From: JBAZOB01 sp041648895 | GTDB lineage: Bacteria > Patescibacteriota > JAHJAL01 | Direction of reading: 5' to 3' | Assembly: GCA_041648895.1 (NCBI GenBank) | Contig: JBAZOB010000004.1 | Coordinates: 1 to 58,617 of the forward strand | Length of the DNA stretch: 58,617 nt | Notes under the pieces: model-generated | What the model was told of the DNA's origin: nothing | The model's input: only the letters and a program-made list of their open reading frames with translations | The model's database searches: none | Program-made: the position numbers and the translations under genes | Shown: positions 1 through 7,211 of the stretch, in pieces | Layout of the letters: the number at the start of each line of letters is the position of its first letter | Numbering within the stretch: position 1 is the stretch's first letter

Positions 1-563
1 TCACCCCTTCAAATGCCATGGGAAACGTCATGAATCTCATTAAGCATAAACGGGGGATTTTTATAGGCACCGACTATATTGATGAGCATAAAATAGTCCT
101 CCAGACGGAACTGCCGTTAACTAGCATTTTGGTCGATTTTTATGATAAACTGAAGAGTGCCAGCTCAGGATACGCATCGCTTAATTACGATTTTTTGGAA
201 TACCGGTCATGCGACGTAACGAAGATGAATATTTTGGTGGCTGGTGATGAGATAGAGGCATTGGCGACTATTGTGTATCAGGATGAAGCGTACCGGGTTG
301 GACGGCTCATCGTGGATAAGTTGAAAGATACGTTGCCGCGTCAAATGTTTGAGGTAAAAATCCAGGCCGCGCTCGGCTCCCAAATAATCGCTTCCTCGAG
401 AATTCCGGCCATGCGGAAGGATGTCACGGCAAAATTGTACGGCGGCGATGTCACGCGGAAGCGTAAACTGCTTGAAAAACAGAAAAAAGGCAAGCAGCGC
501 ATGCGGGCCATGGGTCGGGTAGAGATACCCCAGGATGCGTTTTTGGCGGTATTAACTCGTTAA
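1..563 (+). CDS. lepA: Elongation factor 4 (LepA), C-terminal part, cut by window start
   Basis: This is the last ~187 codons of the ribosome back-translocating GTPase EF4/LepA, which acts on the 70S ribosome in the cytoplasm. The GTPase domain lies outside the window. The reading frame is open from base 3 with no stop. Visible family marks are a YID segment after KRG, an ELPL segment followed by DFYDKLKS and GYASLNYDF, the stretch LPRQMFEVKIQAA, and the near-invariant tail GGDVTRKRKLLEKQKKGK followed by EIPQDAFLAVL. These match the EF-G domain V-like fold and the LepA-specific C-terminal domain. The ATG at 18 is internal, not the true start, because the upstream codons read on as expected LepA sequence. 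The 3' end overlaps a small minus-strand ORF by 12 bases. Identification is very secure; only the truncation limits it. Confidence 0.97.
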   Translation, partial: TPSNAMGNVMNLIKHKRGIFIGTDYIDEHKIVLQTELPLTSILVDFYDKLKSASSGYASLNYDFLEYRSCDVTKMNILVAGDEIEALATIVYQDEAYRVGRLIVDKLKDTLPRQMFEVKIQAALGSQIIASSRIPAMRKDVTAKLYGGDVTRKRKLLEKQKKGKQRMRAMGRVEIPQDAFLAVLTR

Positions 564-653
564 GGCCGGTAGGATGGTAAAGAATACCATTGACAACACG
601 CCAATAACGACAATAACGAGCCAAATAATTCTGATTGATTTACTTTTACTCAT
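552..653 (-). CDS. Small single-span membrane protein (33 aa)
   Basis: A 33-residue peptide begins MSKSKSIRIIW, continues as an unbroken hydrophobic helix (about residues 9-28, rich in I, V and L) and ends ILPALTS. The positively charged N-terminus and single helix suggest an inner-membrane peptide with N-in topology. It fills the space between lepA and the next plus-strand gene and overlaps the lepA stop by 12 bases. Its ATG faces the ATG of the PH-domain gene with only 10 bases between them. A longer in-frame ORF extends to 938 but that part is antisense to the PH-domain gene. I do not know its function. Such a short ORF could be chance, but the clean transmembrane composition and its fit to the intergenic gap favour a real gene. 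Confidence 0.45.
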   Translation of the reverse strand: MSKSKSIRIIWLVIVVIGVLSMVFFTILPALTS

Positions 654-658
654 ATAAT
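653..658 (+). promoter_or_regulatory. Putative -10 box of PH-domain gene (leaderless arrangement)
   Basis: A perfect TATAAT lies 5 bases before the ATG at 664, so a start about 7 bases after the box would fall on the start codon itself. I see no good -35 at 16-18 bases. It overlaps the start region of the minus-strand small ORF. Confidence 0.4.
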
Positions 659-663
659 GCGTT

Positions 664-1191
664 ATGTTAGAAAAGTGGATTGAGCGGCATATCCGCGAAG
701 GGGAGGAGATAATCAGTGTCATCAGGAAATTTCCGTTGGTTTTTTTCTGGCCCGGTCTGTGGAGTGCCGCGTTTATTATAGCACCATTTTTTTTCCTTGT
801 CCCGCTCTGGCAATGGGAGCGCTGGGGGGTACTGGTATTTTTTATGTTACTGGGGATCGGGATGTATATAGCCATCAGGACTGTCGTCGTGTATTCATTG
901 AATGTGTTCATCATTACAACCGACCGGATAATAGACATGGATCAGGTCGGATTTTTCAGTAAGACGGTTTCCGAGACCACGTATGACAAGGTGCAGGATG
1001 TCAGCTATACCATTAAGGGAATTAGCCAGACGCTGTTTCATTACGGCAATGTTGTCATCCAAACTGCCGGCCAGCAGGTGAATCTGGAGCTGACGTCGGT
1101 CAAGCATCCCGAGAAAGTCCAGCAGATTATCGTACATGTCAAGGAAGATAACGATGGCAAAGATCATAATCCTCCTGACCAAAAAACCTGA
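664..1191 (+). CDS. PH-domain (bPH_2 / YdbS-like) membrane protein
   Basis: This 175-residue protein has an N-terminal cytosolic stretch, two transmembrane helices (about residues 24-47 and 53-76) and then a bacterial pleckstrin-homology-like domain. The domain shows the family pattern of a TDRIIDMDQVGFFSKTV segment followed by a YDKVQDVSY strand and a GNVVIQTAGQ strand. Members of the bPH_2 (formerly DUF304) family are membrane-flanked beta domains of poorly known role, often linked to envelope stress. The C-terminus is charged and probably disordered. The gene begins 10 bases from a divergent small ORF. Its stop overlaps the next start by one base (TGATG), which suggests translational coupling in a short operon running to 5398. 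Family assignment is good; function is open. Confidence 0.8.
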   Translation: MLEKWIERHIREGEEIISVIRKFPLVFFWPGLWSAAFIIAPFFFLVPLWQWERWGVLVFFMLLGIGMYIAIRTVVVYSLNVFIITTDRIIDMDQVGFFSKTVSETTYDKVQDVSYTIKGISQTLFHYGNVVIQTAGQQVNLELTSVKHPEKVQQIIVHVKEDNDGKDHNPPDQKT

Positions 1192-1955
1192 TGATGTATC
1201 TGAAGAAAATTATCATTTGGGTCAGTTCGCTAGTTATTATTGGTCTGTTTGAAATTTGGACCTTCTATCCCCATAGCCTGTATACCGTCATTGTTTCGCT
1301 TTTCTTTACGGTAAGTTTTTCGATCTGGTTCGTTTTGGTGCATAAAGTGCGGGCAAAAGAGTCGGTTAATTTTTTTCTACCCATTGGCGTATTTATTTTG
1401 AGTGCAGGGATTTTTTTTACGCTTATTGACCAGCCGGTCATTAGGCATTTTTTCATTGTTCTGACAGTCATCGGTTATTTTGTCGAGATGCAGAATATAT
1501 TTACGTTCTTGTATCATCCGGATGATTACCAGCCGTATGCCCTGGAAAACATCAACGGTTATATCAACCTTGCCTCATTTTTCCTATTAGTTTCGTCGCT
1601 CTACGGAGTAATCCTTTTTTTCAGCTGGCCTAACTGGCTGGCAATTGTGTGTACATTTTGTTTTGCCAGCTTTTTTTCCTGGCGGGCATTCCATGCCTTC
1701 AAAATAGATTGGTCGATCAGTAAGGTGTATATTATCGTCATTGGCTTGGTGCTTGCCGAAACGGCATTAATAATCAATTTTTTGCCAACCTCGTATTTAT
1801 TTAACGGGATGGTGATTATAATAATGTATTACCTTCTGCTTAACTATTTACGGGATTACTTAAGGCATATGTATGATAAACGCTTATTTTTACGATATAT
1901 TTTAATCAGCATATCGGGCCTCATATTGGGGTTACTGACCACCCGATGGTTTTAA
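1191..1955 (+). CDS. Polytopic membrane protein of unknown function
   Basis: A 254-residue protein with about eight predicted membrane helices, for example residues 5-23, 32-50, 62-80, 85-105, 128-150 and 180-200, joined by short loops. I see no catalytic motif or known family signature. The start could be the ATG at 1191 or the adjacent ATG at 1194; the first makes a one-base overlap with the upstream stop. It sits between a PH-domain membrane protein and two secreted protease-type proteins, so an envelope role is likely by context only. Base composition and direction match its neighbours, and the next ATG follows 10 bases after its stop, so it probably belongs to the same transcript. Confidence 0.65.
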   Translation: MMYLKKIIIWVSSLVIIGLFEIWTFYPHSLYTVIVSLFFTVSFSIWFVLVHKVRAKESVNFFLPIGVFILSAGIFFTLIDQPVIRHFFIVLTVIGYFVEMQNIFTFLYHPDDYQPYALENINGYINLASFFLLVSSLYGVILFFSWPNWLAIVCTFCFASFFSWRAFHAFKIDWSISKVYIIVIGLVLAETALIINFLPTSYLFNGMVIIIMYYLLLNYLRDYLRHMYDKRLFLRYILISISGLILGLLTTRWF

Positions 1956-1965
1956 AAATACTATT

Positions 1966-3210
1966 ATGAAATCTAAAATGAGCCCGACATCACCGAAAGT
2001 CCAGCGCTCTGACAGGGAAATTTCCGAGATGTACCGCGAAAACCTTTCGACCATCGATAAACCCCAGCATCGGAAAAACGGAAGCCAAATATGGTTGTTG
2101 CTTGTAGTGGTAATTTTGGGATTTATGGCCGGGGTCATCAGCCAGTTCGTGTTATTGTCATATGGGCAGAACATTCCCTTTCTTTCAAAAATAGGGATAT
2201 TCGACGGTACGACACAAATTTTCACCTTCACTGGGCAGAAAAGTAGTCCCCAAACTGCCCAGTCGTTGTTGCTGAAAACTATTGACGAGATTGCCCCGTC
2301 TGTCGTTGGCATTTACCAGCCGAGCACCCAAAATGGCGACATGTCCGGCTTATTGCTGGCCGGAGACAAGTTGGGCGAAGGGCTGTCGCTGACTGAGGAC
2401 GGATATATCGTAACCATAAAAGGGGTAATTAATGACCGCGAAGATGTGTTGGCCGTAACGACTGATGGTTCGGTTTTGAAGGTTGAATCCATGGTGCCTG
2501 ATCCCGCGTCTGATTTTATTTTCTTGAAAACTACCGGCACGAGACTTTCGGTCGTACCGTTTGCCACTCAGGAAAGCATACAGGCCGGGCAGGAAGTGAT
2601 TTTATTGTCCGCCGGTCAGACTGCCGCATCATCAGCAGTACGGCGCAATTACATTTCTGAGGTACGATACAGAGACGCGGCATCTGTCGATACCATCCTG
2701 CATTCTTCGGACGCGTATGACGAGAAACTGTCGTTAAGCATATATTCAAATCAAAACCTCACATCCGTCGTTTTCTCTGAAACCGGAGAGGCGGTCGGCA
2801 TCATGGAGTCGGATGAAATTAGTTCTACGGTCACGCCGTTTTGGGAAATTATTGGTCATTTGAACACGTTGGTTAACGATTCAATAGTACAGCCAGTTTT
2901 GGGAGTGACTTATATTGATCTATCAGAAGAGATTGGCCTGTCGGATTCATTAACTCATGGTTTGATGGCCGGCGCGTTGATTTACAGCACCGATGAAAAA
3001 AATTCGCCAAGCGTCAAATTGAAAAGTCCAGCCCAAAAAGCCGGCCTGCAGAAAGGTGATATCATTACGGCGGTAGACGGTCAGGCTCTCACGACTGTTG
3101 TCAACCTCAATTCGCTCGTTTTGTCGAAAAAAGTGGGGGATACTATTACCGTCGAATATAACAGGAAAAATATCGAAAAAGAATTAAAAATAACCCTGGG
3201 ATCATCATAA
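1966..3210 (+). CDS. HtrA/DegP-like protein with degenerate catalytic triad plus PDZ domain
   Basis: This 414-residue protein follows the S1C (HtrA) plan: a cytosolic N-terminus, one membrane anchor (about 42-64), a trypsin-like domain (about 100-285) and a C-terminal PDZ domain (about 311-412, with KAGLQKGDIITAVDG). Fold marks are conserved, including EDGYIVT, DFIFLK and ETGEAVGI. By-eye alignment to HtrA puts G153 where the catalytic His should be (TIKGVI instead of TNNHVV), keeps an Asp at D183, and puts Q263 where the Ser of GNSGGPL should be (SNQNLTS). It is therefore probably proteolytically inactive and may bind peptides or unfolded proteins outside the membrane. The next gene, a subtilisin with an intact triad, begins one base after its stop region, so the two may work together. 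Family call is good; loss of activity is inferred. Confidence 0.8.
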   Translation: MKSKMSPTSPKVQRSDREISEMYRENLSTIDKPQHRKNGSQIWLLLVVVILGFMAGVISQFVLLSYGQNIPFLSKIGIFDGTTQIFTFTGQKSSPQTAQSLLLKTIDEIAPSVVGIYQPSTQNGDMSGLLLAGDKLGEGLSLTEDGYIVTIKGVINDREDVLAVTTDGSVLKVESMVPDPASDFIFLKTTGTRLSVVPFATQESIQAGQEVILLSAGQTAASSAVRRNYISEVRYRDAASVDTILHSSDAYDEKLSLSIYSNQNLTSVVFSETGEAVGIMESDEISSTVTPFWEIIGHLNTLVNDSIVQPVLGVTYIDLSEEIGLSDSLTHGLMAGALIYSTDEKNSPSVKLKSPAQKAGLQKGDIITAVDGQALTTVVNLNSLVLSKKVGDTITVEYNRKNIEKELKITLGSS

Positions 3211-3211
3211 T

Positions 3212-4957
3212 ATGAGCCTAAACAGTTCACTGAAGGTATTGGCAGTATCCACCATTTGTTTTTTTCTTGGATTATGTACCCATACGAATCGCGCTGATGC
3301 CGTTACTACCGATCCGGCCTTGGTTATCCAGTATTCAAACGATCGCCTGGAAACGGTTCATTGTACCGATGTAACGCTCATACCGTTGGTTGAGGATGTG
3401 TTTTGGTCAAGGCCAGACGTAACGTATGTCGGTGCAAACCACATTTTTTCCATGGCGGCAGTACCGAATGACCCTATGTATTCCTCGCAATGGTATTTAC
3501 CGCATGTCGGCTTACCAACATTTTGGGATTCTTCTGCCGGTTCTACTGACGTTACCGTGGCCATATTGGATTCCGGGGTTGACATCAACCATCCGGACTT
3601 GTCAGCAAACATATGGACCAATGCCGGTGAAGTCGCCGGCAACGGAATTGATGATGATCATAATGGATATATTGATGACGTTAATGGCTGGGATTTTGTT
3701 TCCGATACTTCAGACCCAAGACCGAAATTTGATCCGGGCTGGAGTGCTACTGGCATTAACCACGGTACTGTCGTATCAGGTATTGCCGGGGCAGTAGGCA
3801 ATAACGGAGTGGGTGTGGCAGGGGTTAACTGGCATGTCAAAATTATGCCTTTGCGCGTTTTGAACGGCGTCGGCATCGGGGATACGCAGACCATTTACCG
3901 GGCGATACAATATGCCTCCGCCAATGGAGCGGATTTTATAAATCTGAGCTTTGTCGGCGACCAAAATGACCCGCTCCTGGCCCAGGCAATTACCGCCGCG
4001 TATAACAAGGGAATAATAACTTTTGCCGCGGCCGGAAATGAAGGCATTAACCTCAATACATCTCCGCGTTACCCTGCCTGTAATCAAAACGTCATCACTG
4101 TCGGTGGCACCAATGAGCTTGACCAGCGGGTAATTTTTTATAACGGAAACGGGACGGTCGGAGGCGGGTCGAATTACGGATCCAATTGCCTGTCTCTTGT
4201 AGCACCGGCAGACAATTTTACTAGTACTTCCGTATACGACGCTGACCACGATCTGACCAATTATTATATCTCTTCATGGTACGGAACTTCGTTCGCCACA
4301 CCCCTCGTAACTGGTGCGGCGGCGTTATTGAAATCAAGCAATAGTTCACTGACCGGAGCACAGATTGTTGCCTTGTTGGAGGAGCATGCAGTTTCCATAG
4401 ATTCGTTAAATCCGTCAGTTGCTGGACAGCTCGGATATGGGCGGGTTTCCATGGATACCCTGGTCCAATCAGAAATGTCATTAAATACAGTCATCCAAAA
4501 ATTAGCCAGCAATATCATTACCGGTACGATAACTTCCGGTGCACCTCAAGTACGTGTATTCATGCAGGATCAATCCTTAGTGAGCCAATTTTTTGCCTAC
4601 CCGAGTACTGATCGTTTTGGTGTCACGAGCGCTTCCGGTGACGTGAATAATGACGGGATTGAAGATGTCGTGAGCGTTGAAGGTGCCGGAGGGGCGCCGA
4701 TGGTCCGTATCATGACTGCAGCCGGAATTGTCCAAAACCAGTTCTTCGCCTATGCTTCGTCATTCCGCGGCGGCATCTCCGTCGCTACCGGCGACGTCAA
4801 TGGTGACGGCGTGGATGAGATCATCACCGGCGCTGGTCCGGGCGGGGGGCCTCATGTCCGCGTCTTTGATTCCGCCGGCACTGTCCTGACTCAGTTCTTC
4901 GCCTATGCCACCGATTTCAGGAAGGGGATTACCGTCGGATCATTAAAAAGTCTATAA
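3212..4957 (+). CDS. Secreted subtilisin-like S8 peptidase with C-terminal FG-GAP-type repeats
   Basis: A 581-residue exported serine protease. An N-terminal signal-like segment (residues 1-30, hydrophobic core 8-21) precedes a short pro-region and the S8 catalytic domain (about 110-395). The triad is complete: D120 in AILDSGVD, H184 in GINHGTVVSGIAG and S360 in YGTSFATP, with oxyanion N276 in AAAGNEG. A calcium-loop-like stretch of Asp and Asn lies at 146-157. Residues about 433-575 carry three FG-GAP/VCBS-like repeats, each with QFFAY and DVN-DG motifs, which in other proteins form calcium-bound propeller blades or adhesive modules. The last repeat stops part-way. There is no obvious sorting signal. 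It is cotranscribed with the HtrA-like protein just upstream. Protease assignment is very secure; the substrate is unknown. Confidence 0.95.
   Translation: MSLNSSLKVLAVSTICFFLGLCTHTNRADAVTTDPALVIQYSNDRLETVHCTDVTLIPLVEDVFWSRPDVTYVGANHIFSMAAVPNDPMYSSQWYLPHVGLPTFWDSSAGSTDVTVAILDSGVDINHPDLSANIWTNAGEVAGNGIDDDHNGYIDDVNGWDFVSDTSDPRPKFDPGWSATGINHGTVVSGIAGAVGNNGVGVAGVNWHVKIMPLRVLNGVGIGDTQTIYRAIQYASANGADFINLSFVGDQNDPLLAQAITAAYNKGIITFAAAGNEGINLNTSPRYPACNQNVITVGGTNELDQRVIFYNGNGTVGGGSNYGSNCLSLVAPADNFTSTSVYDADHDLTNYYISSWYGTSFATPLVTGAAALLKSSNSSLTGAQIVALLEEHAVSIDSLNPSVAGQLGYGRVSMDTLVQSEMSLNTVIQKLASNIITGTITSGAPQVRVFMQDQSLVSQFFAYPSTDRFGVTSASGDVNNDGIEDVVSVEGAGGAPMVRIMTAAGIVQNQFFAYASSFRGGISVATGDVNGDGVDEIITGAGPGGGPHVRVFDSAGTVLTQFFAYATDFRKGITVGSLKSL
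4508..4945 (+). repeat. Three FG-GAP-type coding repeats at the 3' end of the subtilase
   Basis: Three protein repeats of about 48 residues share a pattern of VRVF or VRIM, QFFAY and GDVN-DG. Units two and three are also alike at DNA level: the 14-base string ttcttcgcctatgc occurs in both. Hand counts give 37 and 42 G+C in the 60-base lines starting at 4741 and 4801, against 27 for the line at 4561 in unit one, so the later units differ in composition. Confidence 0.8.
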
Positions 4958-4966
4958 TTCAAGATC

Positions 4967-5398
4967 ATGCCCCTCAACAGCAAGCAATTACCAACAACGA
5001 TACTTAAGGAATTTGGAAAATTCGCAGTAGTCGGAGTAATCGGGACTGCCGTTGATTTTTCCATTTATAGCGTACTGACCAGGGGATTTGATGTTTTTTA
5101 TATCTACGCAACCTGTATAAGCGTTTTTATCGCCATAGTAAACAATTTTATATGGAACAAATACTGGACGTTCGAAAAAGGCCAAAGCGGTAAAACAACC
5201 AAGGAGTCGTACCGGTTTTTTCTCGTCAGTATCGTTAATTATTTTTTAAATATTGGCATTACGTACGCCGTGGTGACTTATACGCATGCGGAAGTGCTCT
5301 TTCACTCATCAGAAGACTATTTTGCAAAAGCCATAGCGATCGGAATCGTCCTTTTCAGCAATTATTTTGGCAATAAATACTGGACATTTAAGTCGTAA
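4967..5398 (+). CDS. GtrA family membrane protein (putative lipid-linked sugar flippase)
   Basis: A 143-residue protein with four membrane helices (about 13-33, 38-58, 83-103 and 113-133), the size and layout of the GtrA family. Typical marks are KFAVVGVIGTAVDF at the N-terminus and two copies of an N--W-F signature, NFIWNKYWTF and NYFGNKYWTF, at the ends of helices two and four. GtrA proteins are thought to flip or help move polyprenyl-phosphate sugars across the cytoplasmic membrane for surface glycosylation. The next plus-strand gene is a polyprenyl-phosphate-sugar synthase-like GT2, the usual partner. A TATAAT overlapping the upstream stop, 8 bases before this ATG, could give an extra start point, but it lacks a clear -35. 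Confidence 0.88.
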   Translation: MPLNSKQLPTTILKEFGKFAVVGVIGTAVDFSIYSVLTRGFDVFYIYATCISVFIAIVNNFIWNKYWTFEKGQSGKTTKESYRFFLVSIVNYFLNIGITYAVVTYTHAEVLFHSSEDYFAKAIAIGIVLFSNYFGNKYWTFKS

Positions 5399-5406
5399 GT
5401 GTTACC

Positions 5407-5435
5407 TTGCAAAATTACTGTATTTTTATTATAAT
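5407..5435 (+). promoter_or_regulatory. Sigma70-type promoter for the 5441 gene
   Basis: TTGCAA (5407-5412), a 17-base spacer and TATAAT (5430-5435). The predicted start lies at about 5442, on the GTG at 5441 or a few bases before the ATG at 5447, so the mRNA would be essentially leaderless. Confidence 0.65.
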
Positions 5436-5440
5436 CAATT

Positions 5441-6154
5441 GTGAATATGCTGATTTCCATAGTTATGCCGGCCTATAACGAGCAGGAGAGAATTGCCCGA
5501 ACCTTGCAACGCTATATCGATTTTTTTAGAACACGCGATGTCGAGTTTATCGTTGTTCCGAATAACTGTTCTGATAGTACTGTTTCAATTGTTGAGGAGT
5601 TCGTTGACGCATATCCGCAGTTGGTTAAAAACCATGTTATTCGGGAAAATGTCGGTAAAGGCGGAGCGGTCCTAGACGGTTTTCGGCAGGCGTCGGGCGA
5701 ATTGATCGGTTTCGTAGATGCTGACGGTTCAACGGCACCAGAGGAGTTCAATAAGATTATTTATGGTGTCCATCATTACGAAGGTGCAATTGCGTCCCGC
5801 TGGAAACGTGGATCAAAAATTATCAACGCTAATATTTTTAGAGAGGTAGTAAGTATCGGATTTATTTCTGTAGTGAAGATGTTGTTTTGGATGCCTTTCA
5901 TTGACACTCAGTGTGGTGCGAAACTTTTCCGTCGGAATGCGCTTATGGAGGTAATTGACAAAGTTCGCACACGAGATATGGCTTTTGATGTGGATTTGTT
6001 ATGGCGGTTACACTCATCAGGATGTACGGTGGTGGAAGTGCCGACCGCGTGGCTGGATAACAGCGCCAGTTCAACGACACTTGGGTCGCCACTCAAATTA
6101 TTTACCAGTGCCTGGCACATGCTGGTTTCAATATTAAAACTTCGATTTTCGTAA
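5441..6154 (+). CDS. GT2 glycosyltransferase, dolichyl/polyprenyl-phosphate sugar synthase-like
   Basis: A 237-residue GT-A fold enzyme resembling dolichyl-phosphate glucose or mannose synthases, which move a sugar from a nucleotide donor to a polyprenyl phosphate on the inner face of the membrane. It starts with VMPAYNEQERI, has a nucleotide-binding NNCSDST segment, the metal-binding DADGS motif near residue 96, and a DTQCGAK segment typical of this subgroup. There is no large C-terminal membrane domain, so it should be peripheral. The GTG at 5441 or the ATG at 5447 could be the start; a strong promoter ends just upstream. The preceding gtrA-type gene supplies the likely flippase, and GT-C enzymes elsewhere in the window could use the product. 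The sugar cannot be told from sequence. Confidence 0.85.
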   Translation: MNMLISIVMPAYNEQERIARTLQRYIDFFRTRDVEFIVVPNNCSDSTVSIVEEFVDAYPQLVKNHVIRENVGKGGAVLDGFRQASGELIGFVDADGSTAPEEFNKIIYGVHHYEGAIASRWKRGSKIINANIFREVVSIGFISVVKMLFWMPFIDTQCGAKLFRRNALMEVIDKVRTRDMAFDVDLLWRLHSSGCTVVEVPTAWLDNSASSTTLGSPLKLFTSAWHMLVSILKLRFS

Positions 6155-6158
6155 TCCT

Positions 6159-7211
6159 ATGCTTAATACAAAAACAATTTTTAACAGGAAGAACATTCTC
6201 GTCACCGGCGGCGCCGGTTTTATCGGTTCACATGTATGTGACGAGCTCGTGAAGCAGAGCAATGTAATCTGTATTGACGATTTTTCGACGAGCCACGTGG
6301 AAAACATCAACCATCTCCTGGAAAATCCTAATTTTGAATTTATCAAACATGACCTGACGAAGCGTATTGACCTTACGGAGCAGCATGAACTGGACAAGTT
6401 CAAGATTCGTTTCCAGGGGATTCAGGAGATTTATCATCTGGCCTGCCCGACTTCCCCAAAAAATTTCAACAAGCAACGCTACCATTCGTTGTTGACTAAT
6501 GGTGTCGGGACGATCAATGTCTTGGAATTAGCCAAGGCGTACAAGGCGAAATTCCTTTTAGCCTCTTCTTCTGTTGTGTACGGTCCGCGGTTCCCAAACG
6601 CGCCGCGTTTTACTGAGGATTACCACGGATATGTCGATTGTAACAGTCCTCGCGCCTGTTATGACGAGGGCAAGCGATTCGCGGAATCCTCCGCCATTAC
6701 CTATCGGGATATGTTTAGCTTGGACATCAAAATTGCCCGGATTTTCCGTACGTATGGTCCCCGCATGTCGCTTTTTGACGGCCATATGGTGCCCGATTTC
6801 GTCCTCCAAGCACTAAATAGCAAGCCGATGGTAATTTACGGCGATGAGACGTTCAGTACCTCATTGTGCTACGTCTCTGATGTCGTGGAAGGATTATTGA
6901 AATTAATGAATTCCAAGGAATATGGCCCGTTAAATTTTGGCCATTATGATGAAATTAAAATGACGGACATCGCCAATAAGATAAAAACCATGGTCAGCTC
7001 AAGTTCGGAAGTGTCTTTTGCAAAACCCATGTTGTTCATGAGTCCGCTGGGGCTGCCGGATTTGACCGCCGTCAAGGAGAAATTGGGCTGGTACCCGTTA
7101 GTACCGCTTGATGAAGGTCTTCAAAAAACCATTGAGTATATTAAAGCTAACCAGTTCATACTCCAGCCCATGCTATGGAAGTATGAGGATGAGGAGTCGC
7201 AAACCAAATGA
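6159..7211 (+). CDS. NAD-dependent sugar-nucleotide decarboxylase/epimerase, UDP-xylose synthase-like
   Basis: A 350-residue extended SDR. GGAGFIGS at 17-24 binds NAD, SSSVVYG near 136-141 holds the Ser, and YDEGK (Y168, K172) is the catalytic pair. Several features match UDP-glucuronate decarboxylases (UXS): YHLACPTSP near 92-100, CYDEGKRFAE, and a YGDETFSTSLCYVSDVVEG region. UXS makes UDP-xylose from UDP-glucuronate. The N-terminus has about ten extra residues before the first strand. The next gene overlaps by the ATGA motif, so the two are translationally coupled. The dehydrogenase two genes downstream looks like the UDP-HexNAc type rather than UDP-glucose dehydrogenase, so the source of UDP-glucuronate is not explained. 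A different decarboxylase or epimerase specificity is possible. Confidence 0.8.
   Translation: MLNTKTIFNRKNILVTGGAGFIGSHVCDELVKQSNVICIDDFSTSHVENINHLLENPNFEFIKHDLTKRIDLTEQHELDKFKIRFQGIQEIYHLACPTSPKNFNKQRYHSLLTNGVGTINVLELAKAYKAKFLLASSSVVYGPRFPNAPRFTEDYHGYVDCNSPRACYDEGKRFAESSAITYRDMFSLDIKIARIFRTYGPRMSLFDGHMVPDFVLQALNSKPMVIYGDETFSTSLCYVSDVVEGLLKLMNSKEYGPLNFGHYDEIKMTDIANKIKTMVSSSSEVSFAKPMLFMSPLGLPDLTAVKEKLGWYPLVPLDEGLQKTIEYIKANQFILQPMLWKYEDEESQTK

Noticed and set aside
654..938. N-terminal extension of the small minus-strand ORF to 128 residues
   Set aside because: It is antisense to the PH-domain gene over its whole length and reads like a shadow; only the last 33 codons look like a protein.
3426..3797. 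123-aa plus-strand ORF inside the subtilase gene
   Set aside because: It is another frame of a clearly conserved S8 catalytic domain and has low-complexity, non-protein-like content.
3776..4249. 157-aa minus-strand ORF opposite the subtilase
   Set aside because: Antisense shadow of conserved coding sequence with no recognisable domain or start signal.
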